A DNA stretch of 64,000 bases from Cyanosarcina radialis HA8281-LM2. GTDB lineage: Bacteria > Cyanobacteriota > Cyanobacteriia > Cyanobacteriales > CCAP-1448. The notes below the pieces were generated by a model that made no database searches, was not told the DNA's origin, and saw only the letters and a list, made by a program, of their open reading frames with translations. Below are positions 53,458 to 60,921 of this stretch, piece after piece. Both the position numbers and the translations under genes were made by a program. The stretch is taken from NCBI GenBank assembly GCA_019359615.1, contig JAHHHA010000004.1:124001-188000 (forward strand). Reading direction: 5' to 3'. Positions within the stretch are counted from its first letter, which is position 1; every line of letters begins with the position of its first letter.

Positions 53458-53583
53458 CTAGCCTTGCAGGAGATCGAGATCGTCGCCAAATGAATCTACT
53501 AAGTAGGTTTCATCGGCTGCCGCTGGATCGGATCGAGTGGCTAGATATGCTTGCCAGTATAGTTTTACTCGATCGTCATTCAT
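53458..53583 (-). pseudogene. truncated duplicate of the start of the ASCH-kinase gene
   Basis: On the minus strand this encodes MNDDRVKLYWQAYLATRSDP, AAADETYLVDSFGDDLDLL and stops. It is clearly homologous to the first 38 residues of the protein at 53729-54688 (MNDDRLKQYWQAYLATRSEG, VDETYEADTFGDYPDL). The DNA matches as well. The similarity stops at a palindromic repeat, so the rest was lost. It lies 145 bp downstream of the complete gene on the same strand. Confidence 0.75.
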
Positions 53584-53728
53584 GGGGTTGAATCATCGAT
53601 CGAGTTTCTCTAGCTCTAATGGGATAGAGCCAGCTTGCTAAAAGTCCATAATTAGGCGTTTGTAGTTCATAATCTCACCTCAACTAACAAGATTGTTGAG
53701 ACAATTGCCGATCGAATTTTACTCAAGC

Positions 53729-54688
53729 TTAACTAAGGCGCAACGATTCGATGACTTTGAGAATTTCTTCATTTGTAACTAGAGCATTGTTATCTACGAT
53801 CGCATCCCAGACATGATGGACGCTAGTAGCTATTTTGTTGTATTCTTCGACTTTTTCATCCGAAACTGGAATATGCTCTGAATTGTCTCGATTTTTTACT
53901 CGTTTCAAACACTCTGCTAAATCGGTATAGACTTTGATTCGCTTGACATTGTATTTTGTCATTAGAGAAGCATGAAAGCGATCGAATCCATCTCCAGCAC
54001 CTAAGCTTTCGATCGCGACTTCATCATGTTGTTGAAAGGCTCGATCGATTGCTTTCTCGACGGCTTCCCAACCATTTTCACCGGGAGCTAATTTGAGCCA
54101 GATTGGTTCTACTCTGATAAATTGAATAGTTGTGTGTCGAGCGATCTGAGTTCCAATGTGAGTTTTGCCTGCACCTTTTGGACCGATTAAGATATACAGT
54201 GTTTTCTGCCGATTCACGGCTTTCAAATTGGGATGAACGACCTGAAACCGCTCGCAAACTAACGGCATTTCTGGCGTAGGTTCTTTGCCAATTTGGGGAA
54301 GAACGCGGGCAAAATACTTCCAGTGTTCTGTTTGCCAAGATTCCAGGGAGCGATCGTCCTCGCCTTCCTCATAAGCAAACTCAGCATCTACTTCGTTGAA
54401 GGGGCAAATCGTGACTTCGGTTGTTTCAATGATACAAACTGGTTGGCGATCGCCATTGAGGACGATCGTCTTTAATCCAACTGAAGGTAGAGGACTGCCT
54501 TCTGCCTCCCATTCCCACAAAGCCGAACAGGTAGCTATTTTCACTCCCAACAGCACTAATCGAGCCAGTCGGTTTGCTAGATCGGGATAATCGCCAAATG
54601 TATCTGCTTCGTAGGTTTCATCGACTGTACCCTCAGATCGAGTTGCTAGATATGCTTGCCAGTATTGTTTGAGGCGATCGTCGTTCAT
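53729..54688 (-). CDS. ASCH domain-P-loop kinase fusion protein
   Basis: A 319-residue protein. Residues about 1-150 form an ASCH (PUA-like, RNA/nucleotide-binding) domain: ETYEADTFGDYPDLANRLARLVLLGVKIATCSALW, then VCIIETTEVTICPFNEVDAEFAYEEGEDDRSLESWQ. Residues about 165-319 form a P-loop kinase-like domain with Walker A IGPKGAGKTHIG, VAIESLGAGDGFD and KVYTDLAECLKRVKNRD, which resembles small nucleoside or shikimate-type kinases. Fusions of ASCH with a kinase are not familiar to me. The ATG overlaps the stop of a 50-residue gene by 4 bp. Confidence 0.75.
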   Translation of the reverse strand: MNDDRLKQYWQAYLATRSEGTVDETYEADTFGDYPDLANRLARLVLLGVKIATCSALWEWEAEGSPLPSVGLKTIVLNGDRQPVCIIETTEVTICPFNEVDAEFAYEEGEDDRSLESWQTEHWKYFARVLPQIGKEPTPEMPLVCERFQVVHPNLKAVNRQKTLYILIGPKGAGKTHIGTQIARHTTIQFIRVEPIWLKLAPGENGWEAVEKAIDRAFQQHDEVAIESLGAGDGFDRFHASLMTKYNVKRIKVYTDLAECLKRVKNRDNSEHIPVSDEKVEEYNKIATSVHHVWDAIVDNNALVTNEEILKVIESLRLS

Positions 54689-54837
54689 TGGCTTTTACCT
54701 GTCGATCGAGCTTTTACATTGACTTGTTCTATCAATTTTTTTGAGAATAATGTCGAGGAAAGTTTGGTTTCAAAAATCAGCGAGTCGCGTTTTTTTCGGT
54801 TTTGATAAACTGCTGCTAAAGCGCAGATTTGACACAT
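54685..54837 (-). CDS. 50-residue hypothetical protein coupled to the ASCH-kinase gene
   Basis: The product starts MCQICALAAVYQNRKKRDSL and is basic with two Cys near the N-terminus. AAGGAAA lies about 7 bases before the ATG. Its stop overlaps the next start as ATGA, the classic translational coupling arrangement, which is the main reason to accept it. No family was recognised. The longer frame up to 54915 runs into the repeat element and is not used. Confidence 0.5.
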   Translation of the reverse strand: MCQICALAAVYQNRKKRDSLIFETKLSSTLFSKKLIEQVNVKARSTGKSQ

Positions 54838-54884
54838 AGTTGTTTTCCTTTTATACGAAATTCGATTAGTTGCAACATATTTGA

Positions 54885-55235
54885 GGTAGGGGCGCAAGGC
54901 ATTCATTGGTGTCAACTTAGAGCCATTTTTGGGCCACGAGTTTCAGCGCCAACCGCCAGGGGTTCAAAACCCCACAGCTTAAGCACAAGTCCACGCTCAG
55001 TGGACTAAATTTACCAGAATCGATCCCAATGCTCAAAAATAACTGGGGTCTTAGTTGATATAGATGCTCGATCTAGCGTTATTTGAGAGTTTCGATCTAT
55101 TGAACCAGTTTTGAGAATTACTATTAGTCCTCGTTTAGAGGACTTTCGCTATGAGGCAGGGGTTTTCAACCCTTGCCGGATCGAGGTTTCGACGTTAAGT
55201 TGACGCTGACGCAATGCCTTGCGCCCCTACACAGA
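54885..55235. mobile_element. MITE-like element, about 350 bp, with ~35-bp inverted ends
   Basis: The left end GTAGGGGCGCAAGGCATTCA (then TTGGTGTCAACTTAG) is inverted at the right end, which reads GTAGGGGCGCAAGGCATTGC (then GTCAGCGTCAACTTAAC) on the other strand. The interior holds GGGGTTCAAAACCCC, AGTCCACGCTCAGTGGACT, AGTCCTCGTTTAGAGGACT and CAGGGGTTTTCAACCC palindromes. It has no coding capacity. Related copies are 42321-42580, 9379-9428 and fragments at 10193-10290 and 34390-34510. Confidence 0.75.
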
Positions 55236-55274
55236 ATTCGTGTGTAGCAGGTATGCGAGCAAAATGGTATGAGA

Positions 55275-56339
55275 TTACTTCTTTTGCACGATGTAATAGT
55301 CATTGACAAAATCGAGATCGAGTTCCTTAATTTCTACGCTGCCGAATCCAGCGGCTGCGAGCATTTCTAAAGCCTTTTCTCGACCCCACACCGTTCCCAA
55401 TCCCATGCCGCCGGATGAGAGAGATACCGTCATGCAGTGCAAGCAAGATATGGTATAGAGCCAAGGTCCGAGCGGATGCTCCAGATTGTTATTTACTTGA
55501 CTGGATGCCCGAATCTCTTGCATGAGATAAATCCCGTTGGGGCGCAAGGCTTGGTGAATACCATGCAATACCAAATCCGGGCGTGCTTGGTCGTGAATGG
55601 CATCGAAGGTGCAAATTAAGTCATATTGCTCTACTTCCTCTAGTTGGGCAGCATCTTTAACTTGAAACTGGACGTTGGTTAAATTGCGATCGCTTGCTTC
55701 GGCTTGGGCAACGGCGATCGTTTCTTCGGAAAAGTCATACCCAGTAAACCGACTGTTGGGGAATCTCTGTGCCATGGTATTGACGGCCCGACCGCAACCG
55801 CAACCGACATCTAAAACATCAATTCCCCGTTCCAAAGCTGCTACTAGATCGGGAATTAGAGGCAAAACTGCTGCTTCTAAACCCGCAACCACCGATTGAC
55901 CGCTCTCTTCTGCCATGACTTGATGGAAGCGATCGTAGGCAGAGTAGGGAACGCCCCCGCCTTGGTAGAAGCAGTCGATGACTCGATCTTCAACTCCTGC
56001 TAACACGGGAATAAATTGAGCCGTCACTGCAATGTTTTGGGGACTGGTTCGGGTCAGCCAGGCGGCGTGTTCGGGAGGCAAAAAGTAATTGCCCGTCGCC
56101 GGATCGTAATCGATAAAACTGCTCGTCACCATTGTTCCCAACCATTCCCGCACGTATCGCTCGTTTAATCGCGCAGCGGTGGCAATTTGTTGGCTGGTAG
56201 AGGGTGGCAAACTAGCCATCGTATCGAATAATCCGGTGCGGTGGCCGATCGAGGTCATAATAGCGATCGCGCCACTATTGAGTACGTCTAGCATCCGTCC
56301 GGCGAACGCTTCTGATTTTTCTAGATCTAGGGTTTCCAT
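55275..56339 (-). CDS. class I SAM-dependent methyltransferase with dimerisation domain
   Basis: A 354-residue methyltransferase. An N-terminal winged-helix-like domain (GRMLDVLNSGAIAIMTSIGHRTGLFDTMA, STSQQIATAARLNERYVREWL) is followed by a Rossmann domain with VLDVGCGCGRAVNTMA, FTGYDFSEETI and LICTFDAIHDQARPD. The layout resembles O-methyltransferases and Rv2258c/SmtA-like proteins. The ATG at 56339 begins METLDLEKSEAF and leaves a 43-bp gap to the upstream homocysteine S-methyltransferase gene on the same strand, so the pair probably forms an operon. Substrate unknown. Confidence 0.85.
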   Translation of the reverse strand: METLDLEKSEAFAGRMLDVLNSGAIAIMTSIGHRTGLFDTMASLPPSTSQQIATAARLNERYVREWLGTMVTSSFIDYDPATGNYFLPPEHAAWLTRTSPQNIAVTAQFIPVLAGVEDRVIDCFYQGGGVPYSAYDRFHQVMAEESGQSVVAGLEAAVLPLIPDLVAALERGIDVLDVGCGCGRAVNTMAQRFPNSRFTGYDFSEETIAVAQAEASDRNLTNVQFQVKDAAQLEEVEQYDLICTFDAIHDQARPDLVLHGIHQALRPNGIYLMQEIRASSQVNNNLEHPLGPWLYTISCLHCMTVSLSSGGMGLGTVWGREKALEMLAAAGFGSVEIKELDLDFVNDYYIVQKK

Positions 56340-56382
56340 AGTTGTTATCTTTGATAGGGCGATGGTTGACGATTCGGGGTTT

Positions 56383-57360
56383 TTAAAATGGGAGTGGAGA
56401 TGAAAGGTACGTCCACAAAACGGGCAAGCAAGCTTTACAGATAGCTGCGACGTGGCGATCGTCTGTGCCGCAACAACCACCTAAGATGTTGAACTGGGGA
56501 AATTTATCTCGCAGTTGGCGATACTGACTCCCAAGTTCGGCTGGATTGCCATCGTCGAGGGTTTCCGACTCGTTGAGTTCGGCGTGGCTTTTGGTGGAAG
56601 CATTGGCCCGGATGGCGCGAATGCGCTCCAACCAAGGCTCGCCAGCCTTGAGTACCCCTGCAAAATGATTGGGATGAGCGCAGTTAATCCCGTAGTAGAC
56701 AGGCGCATTGTTGGTGACAGCATCAACCCGATCGATCGCCTCTTGCAAACTCTGTCCCGTAGGCAACTTGCCATCGGTTTCCACGGTAAAAGAAATTACT
56801 ACGGGCATCCCCACAGCTTGGGCCGCCAGGGTAATACCGATCGCTTCTTCGACGTAGTTCATGGTAATTGCAGTCACTAAGTCGGCATCAGCATCCCGAA
56901 AAACTTCAATTTGGGGGCGGTGATAGGCTGCTGCTTCATCTACTGTCATGGCATTGGCGGGAATGTACCCATCGCCACGGGGACCGATGCAGCCGCTGAT
57001 GGGCATCGGACTTCGTTCGGTTTCGTATTCTTGGCGAATATCGTGGAGGAGAGCGATCGCTTTCCGATTCATCTCTGCTAAGGCAGTGCTAGAGTAGCCC
57101 AACTTAGTCGCCCAGTCGGGATTTGCCCGCCAGGTGGCACTCTCTAGAATGAATCCCACTTGATTTTCCTTGGCGATACTGGCATAGGTGCGAAAGTATT
57201 TCTGAAGCGATCGATAACCTGCGTCATGCTTCAACAAATCGAAGGCAGCAAACTCAGGTAAATCCAGTCCTTCGAGAAAAATGAGTGTAGTTTCTAACCC
57301 GCCATCGGTGAGGAATAAATTGCTCGATCGTTGGGGTAAATTGTTTCTATATCTCGCCAT
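56383..57360 (-). CDS. homocysteine S-methyltransferase family protein
   Basis: A 325-residue TIM barrel of the Pfam S-methyl_trans family (MmuM/BHMT type) that moves a methyl group to a thiol such as homocysteine. The N-terminus FLTDGGLETTLIFLEGLDLP, the middle ISGCIGPRGDGYIP and the zinc ligands are seen: Cys in GINCAHPNHF and the Cys pair in LGGCCGTDDRHVAAI. The start at 57360 (MARYRNNLPQRSSNLFL) is preferred over 57402. It lies directly upstream of a SAM methyltransferase on the same strand, suggesting linked methyl transfer. Confidence 0.88.
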   Translation of the reverse strand: MARYRNNLPQRSSNLFLTDGGLETTLIFLEGLDLPEFAAFDLLKHDAGYRSLQKYFRTYASIAKENQVGFILESATWRANPDWATKLGYSSTALAEMNRKAIALLHDIRQEYETERSPMPISGCIGPRGDGYIPANAMTVDEAAAYHRPQIEVFRDADADLVTAITMNYVEEAIGITLAAQAVGMPVVISFTVETDGKLPTGQSLQEAIDRVDAVTNNAPVYYGINCAHPNHFAGVLKAGEPWLERIRAIRANASTKSHAELNESETLDDGNPAELGSQYRQLRDKFPQFNILGGCCGTDDRHVAAICKACLPVLWTYLSSPLPF

Positions 57361-57404
57361 TATTTTTATCCTTTTAGGTGTCATACCAAATCCGCTCAGC
57401 AAAG

Positions 57405-57531
57405 GTTGGTTTCCCCTCTCCCAAGGGAGCCGGAGTCGAACCAGTTCGGATTCAACCGCTAGAAATTCTCCCCGGCCAATTCTGGTGGTTAAAGTCCCTC
57501 TCCCGTGGGAGAGGGATTTAGGGTGAGGGCA
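57405..57531. repeat. dispersed repeat CCCCTCTCCCAAGGGAGCCGG...
   Basis: A 125-bp block beginning CCCCTCTCCCAAGGGAGCCG and ending CCCTCTCCCGTGGGAGAGGG, then ATTTAGGGTGAGGGC, is repeated with changes at 59760-59902; the left part alone is at 58597-58640. The right-hand palindrome also occurs at 40535-40560. Confidence 0.8.
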
Positions 57532-57534
57532 AAC

Positions 57535-58065
57535 TTACTCAGTTACGACGTAGGTTCCAACTCCAGTACGAGCAGGTAGATTGCAACGGATTTCGTAAGC
57601 GCCACCAGGGGTTTGCTGAACCCGGCCGTCGAAGAAGAGCGAGGACTTCCCAGGAGTGCCAGGTGCACCGCCGCTGACAACTTTGGTTAATCGCTGAAAC
57701 TGAGCGCCTGTTGGTCCTAGCTGATTGACCCCATAGGCTCGCAAGTCGCATTCAAGGGTGGTGCTAGCAGCATTGTTGTTATATACGTGAACTAAAGCCG
57801 TCGGGCCGACTTTACCGTTTTCAGTGCCACCAGTGATATCCCGCACGACCGGACAATTCACTTCCACAGTGGAATTACTGACGTTAATGACTTGTCCGCC
57901 AAATAGCTGGATACTCCCAATGTTGCTAGCAGTGGGGTTGGCCAGATAACATTGGCTACCAGGATAGACCTTGGCATCGCCAGCAAAAGCGGCGCTAGAG
58001 ATGGCAGTGGTAGACATTAAAGTTGTTAGAGCAACTAGAGCTTTGAGTTGATTTTTAGAATTCAT
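57535..58065 (-). CDS. secreted protein, unknown
   Basis: A 176-residue protein with a clear Sec signal peptide (LKALVALTTLMSTTAISSAAFA, cleavage after AFA). The mature part is about 147 residues and mainly beta, with four Cys (SQCYLAN, VNCPVV, LECDLRA, EIRCNLP) that could make two disulphides. It has stretches VHVYNNNAASTTLECDLRAYG and TPGGAYEIRCNLP. I do not recognise the family. A 10-bp-period repeat array lies 67-92 bp upstream, similar to the arrays before the Gly-Gly peptide genes. Confidence 0.75.
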   Translation of the reverse strand: MNSKNQLKALVALTTLMSTTAISSAAFAGDAKVYPGSQCYLANPTASNIGSIQLFGGQVINVSNSTVEVNCPVVRDITGGTENGKVGPTALVHVYNNNAASTTLECDLRAYGVNQLGPTGAQFQRLTKVVSGGAPGTPGKSSLFFDGRVQQTPGGAYEIRCNLPARTGVGTYVVTE

Positions 58066-58131
58066 GATTTACCTCGGTTTGGGTGTGAATTTCATCATGT
58101 ATTCACTTTAAGAAAATACCAAGATGTTGTC

Positions 58132-58157
58132 AGTAAGAAAAAGTCTGAAAAAGTAGG
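58132..58157 (-). promoter_or_regulatory. 10-bp direct repeats upstream of the secreted-protein gene
   Basis: GTAAGAAAAA (58133), GTCTGAAAAA (58143) and GTAGG (58153) repeat at an exact 10-bp period; on the gene strand this reads CTACTTTTTCAGACTTTTTC. The unit closely resembles TTACTTTTT before the DUF4278 gene and TCTGACTTT before the Gly-Gly precursor genes. Confidence 0.45.
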
Positions 58158-58214
58158 TTGTTTTTATAAAAAATCAGAATTAAAATTTAGAGCGATCGCG
58201 ACAATAATTAGCAG

Positions 58215-58249
58215 CAAAAAAGTCAGAGTATTAAAAATAATACTCTGAC
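58215..58249 (-). terminator. perfect hairpin with T tract on the minus strand
   Basis: GTCAGAGTATTA (58222-58233) pairs with TAATACTCTGAC (58238-58249) around four A residues. On the minus strand the stem is followed by six T residues. The nearest minus-strand gene upstream ends at 58801, so either a long 3' region or an unannotated transcript ends here. Confidence 0.65.
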
Positions 58250-58800
58250 AAATTAATTTATGGCTATAGCAATCAGTTCTATAAAGCCATATTTACTGAG
58301 ACATAAAGGCTATAGCATATGGATTGCGAAGTAAAAATTTAAGAAAAATACATATTATTGAATCTCCGTTATCTACGCGATTAGTAGATCCCACATATCG
58401 TTAATTAATCCTTAATTTTTACGGCGTTGCATGAAGTCAAATATGGCGATCGATCGCCATATTTGCTAGACAATTTTGTAATTTCAGTAAAAGGATAAAG
58501 GCAAAAGTTAGTAAATCTACTTTGCCCTTATCCGTAACTCAACCAAATAAAAGAAGCCATACCAAATCCAGTTCTCATACCATCCATTGCTGCCCTCACC
58601 CCCAACCCCTCTCCCAAGGGAGAGGGGAGCCGGAGTCGGGGCGAGGTCAAGACGGTTTTGTAAACCGGATTTGGGATCGATTTGCTTGCTTAACTCAAGC
58701 AAGTTGTTTTCAATGAACTTAAATCTAAGGTAACGAGTGCAGCGATCCGAAACCGTTCCCAAAGCGTTCCGAGTGCGTTCCGTTTTCCTGAAGCGTTTTG
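58250..58800. other. gene-free stretch with repeats
   Basis: About 550 bp with no supportable gene. It contains an ATATGGCGATCGATCGCCATAT-type palindrome near 58441-58462 (written in two halves, ATATGGCGATC and GATCGCCATAT) and a partial copy of the CCCCTCTCCCAAGGGAG repeat at 58597-58640. GCGTTCC repeats lie near 58765-58785. Confidence 0.5.
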
Positions 58801-59541
58801 CTAGCTCATACCATTGCCCGCTGCCATTGCCCTACCCATGTATTCCATCACAGAGGAGTCGATCGCACCTCGACTGGCAACTTCGGCTCCTTCTTGCTGG
58901 TACATCTGGTTGAGCGATCGCTCGATTCCAGGATCTCCCCCAGTAAATTCTTGAATGAGGGCTTGCCCGCGTCGAGCTAATGCTTGCACGGCTTCACTGC
59001 TCGGATCGATGCCGTTTTGCATAGCGGTTCGGGCTTGCTCGATTAGTTCTTGCCATTCAGATTGGACTCGCTCGATCCTCTCCGGGCCGATGGTTTGCGC
59101 TCTTTCTTTGAGATAGTTTATCTGTTGTGGGGTGTAATATTTTTCGATCGTCATGGTGGCCTCAATTAATTGCAGGAATTCTTCTAGGGAAACTGTTTGA
59201 GCCGATCGCAGATGAGCGGCTATAGCTTCTAGTCGGGCAGAGAGCTTTTGCTGTAATTCCATCTGCTGCTGCAACCGAGAAAGGTGCAGTTGTACGACGT
59301 GGTGAGGAGAAAATCGATCTCGATCGAGGCATTGGCGAATTTGTTCGAGGGAAAACCCGATTTGCCGCAACGAAACGATTTGCTGCAAGCGGATGATGTC
59401 ATCTTTGACATACAAGCGGTAGCCGTTTTCCAGCCGTTGAGAGGGCGCTAGCAGCCCGATTTCGTCGTAATAGTGCAACGTCCGCACGGAAACACCCGTC
59501 TGTTTTGCCAGATCGCCAACTTTGATTGCCGTAGCTTGCAT
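58801..59541 (-). CDS. MerR family regulator, TipA-like
   Basis: A 246-residue regulator. The N-terminal MerR winged helix reads IKVGDLAKQTGVSVRTLHYYDEIGLLAPSQR, with NGYRLYVKDDIIRLQQI and the coiled coil to about residue 110. The C-terminal part (from about 125, TIEKYYTPQQINYLKERA through DPGIERSLNQMYQQEG) matches the TipAS drug-sensing domain. TipA proteins bind thiopeptide-like compounds or related ligands and activate multidrug genes; no efflux gene is adjacent. GGAG 8 bases before the ATG at 59541 sets the start. Confidence 0.87.
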   Translation of the reverse strand: MQATAIKVGDLAKQTGVSVRTLHYYDEIGLLAPSQRLENGYRLYVKDDIIRLQQIVSLRQIGFSLEQIRQCLDRDRFSPHHVVQLHLSRLQQQMELQQKLSARLEAIAAHLRSAQTVSLEEFLQLIEATMTIEKYYTPQQINYLKERAQTIGPERIERVQSEWQELIEQARTAMQNGIDPSSEAVQALARRGQALIQEFTGGDPGIERSLNQMYQQEGAEVASRGAIDSSVMEYMGRAMAAGNGMS

Positions 59542-59922
59542 GGCTTTTCTCCTTGCCACTCCCAAACAGTTTCGGTTATGAATTCATGCTAAGAGCCTCA
59601 CGTAACGTCAGAGTCAAGAGGAAAGGGAAAAAAATTATACTTCTTATCCCAAATCCAGCCCTCACCCCAACCCCTCTCCACCTCACCCTACCCTCTCCTA
59701 CAAGGCTACCGTGTATACATAAGTCCCCCAGAGCTTTGCTAGACGCGGCTTGCCCTCATCCCCCAACCCCTTCTCCCCAGGGAGAAGGGGAGCCGGAGTC
59801 AAGCCAGTTTCCAGTTCAGTCGCCAGCAATTCTCCATGACCAATTCAGGCGGTTAGAGTCTTTCGTCCCTCTCCCGTGGGAGAGGGATTTAGGGTGAGGG
59901 CGAGATGTGTATACACCGTAGC
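59542..59922. repeat. gene-free stretch with dispersed repeats
   Basis: 59655-59690 has CCCTCACCCCAACCCCTCTC; 59760-59902 is a copy of the 57405-57531 block, from CTTCTCCCCAGGGAGAAGGGG to CCCTCTCCCGTGGGAGAGGG. TGTGTATACA-like TGTATACA motifs flank them. No gene is seen. Confidence 0.7.
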
Positions 59923-60303
59923 CTACAAGGAGAGGGGAAAGGAAGTTTCTGTTTGCTGGAGAGGGGCTTTCATTCTTGATTTTTCGTTTGGTTCTAGACA
60001 ATCGCCTGCCCGCCAGCCTTGCGTACCGATCGTCCCTCGATCGTCTATTACTACTGGTTCCAACACATCCACTGTCCACACGCGGGCAAACGGCAAACCG
60101 ACTTTGCGAAACGATCGCCTCACGGTTTCTGCATCTGGGGCTTCAAATTCGCAGATGACCCTAGAGCGATCGCGCGACATCATCGATCGAATCCAACGGA
60201 CATCATGAGCATTGTGGCATGGTATCGCCTGCTTGACATCTTGATTCCACTTTTCCTCGCTGATGGGTGGATCGAAGATTTTTTCAACTAGAATTCGCGC
60301 CAT
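59923..60303 (-). CDS. DUF4242 (nickel-binding-like) protein
   Basis: A 126-residue protein with one DUF4242 ferredoxin-like domain: ILVEKIFDPPISEEKWNQDV, then WIRSMMSRDRSRVICEFEAPDAETVRRSFRKVGLPFARVW. The DAExVR and the CEFEAPD strand recur in the two-domain neighbour at 60359-60883. One actinobacterial family member is reported to bind nickel; function here is unknown. The C-terminal 40 residues are translated from less conserved sequence. Part of a minus-strand group with the BTAD regulator. Confidence 0.82.
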   Translation of the reverse strand: MARILVEKIFDPPISEEKWNQDVKQAIPCHNAHDVRWIRSMMSRDRSRVICEFEAPDAETVRRSFRKVGLPFARVWTVDVLEPVVIDDRGTIGTQGWRAGDCLEPNEKSRMKAPLQQTETSFPLSL

Positions 60304-60358
60304 AGTTCTCTCCCAATTTATCGGAAATTAAAGACTCTCTGTTCTCTCCCGATCCCTC

Positions 60359-60883
60359 TTACGGTTTGAGGATCGTTGCCGACCAAACGCGATCGAAGGC
60401 AACTCCAACTCTATACTGAGCTTCTCGAACAGACTCGGCATCGGGGGCATTCAGTTCGCAAATCAGGCGAGTGCGATCGAGCGACAGGTAAGATTGAATC
60501 CACTCAATCCCTTGCTGGGTGTAACAACTCAACATTTTACTGCTGACCTCGTTCAACTCTTCCTCTCCAATTGGGGGATAGGTGCCCTCAATTACCACCA
60601 GCAGAGATGGATGGCGCTCTGGTTGAAGGCCCTCTGGCTTCAGCAATTCCCCAGCCCAGATCCGACTGAATCCGGCTCCACCTTTACGATAAGACTCTCG
60701 CACGGATTCGGCATCGGGAGCATCAAAGGTACAAATCATGCGATGGCGATCGCTCGACAGCAGCGAATAACGCCAGGTGGCGTGGCGTTCTGCCAAGCAA
60801 TCCAAAACTCGAAGACTAATATCGTTCGGTTCCTCTGGATTGAGGGGAAAGTCTGAGAGGGTTTCGACGATCGCAATAGTCAT
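60359..60883 (-). CDS. tandem DUF4242 protein
   Basis: A 174-residue protein made of two DUF4242 domains: residues about 1-85 (MTIAIVETLSDFPLNPEEPN, MICTFDAPDAESVRESYRKGG) and about 90-174 (LLVVIEGTYPPIGEEELNEV, LICELNAPDAESVREAQYRVG). The internal repeat arose by duplication. The start at 60883 begins at the domain edge; the longer frame upstream is not family-like. It follows the large BTAD regulator gene by 38 bp on the same strand, so it is likely its co-transcribed partner. Confidence 0.82.
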   Translation of the reverse strand: MTIAIVETLSDFPLNPEEPNDISLRVLDCLAERHATWRYSLLSSDRHRMICTFDAPDAESVRESYRKGGAGFSRIWAGELLKPEGLQPERHPSLLVVIEGTYPPIGEEELNEVSSKMLSCYTQQGIEWIQSYLSLDRTRLICELNAPDAESVREAQYRVGVAFDRVWSATILKP

Positions 60884-60921
60884 AGGGCATGGGGCATGGG
60901 GGAGAGAGGGAAAAATTATGG

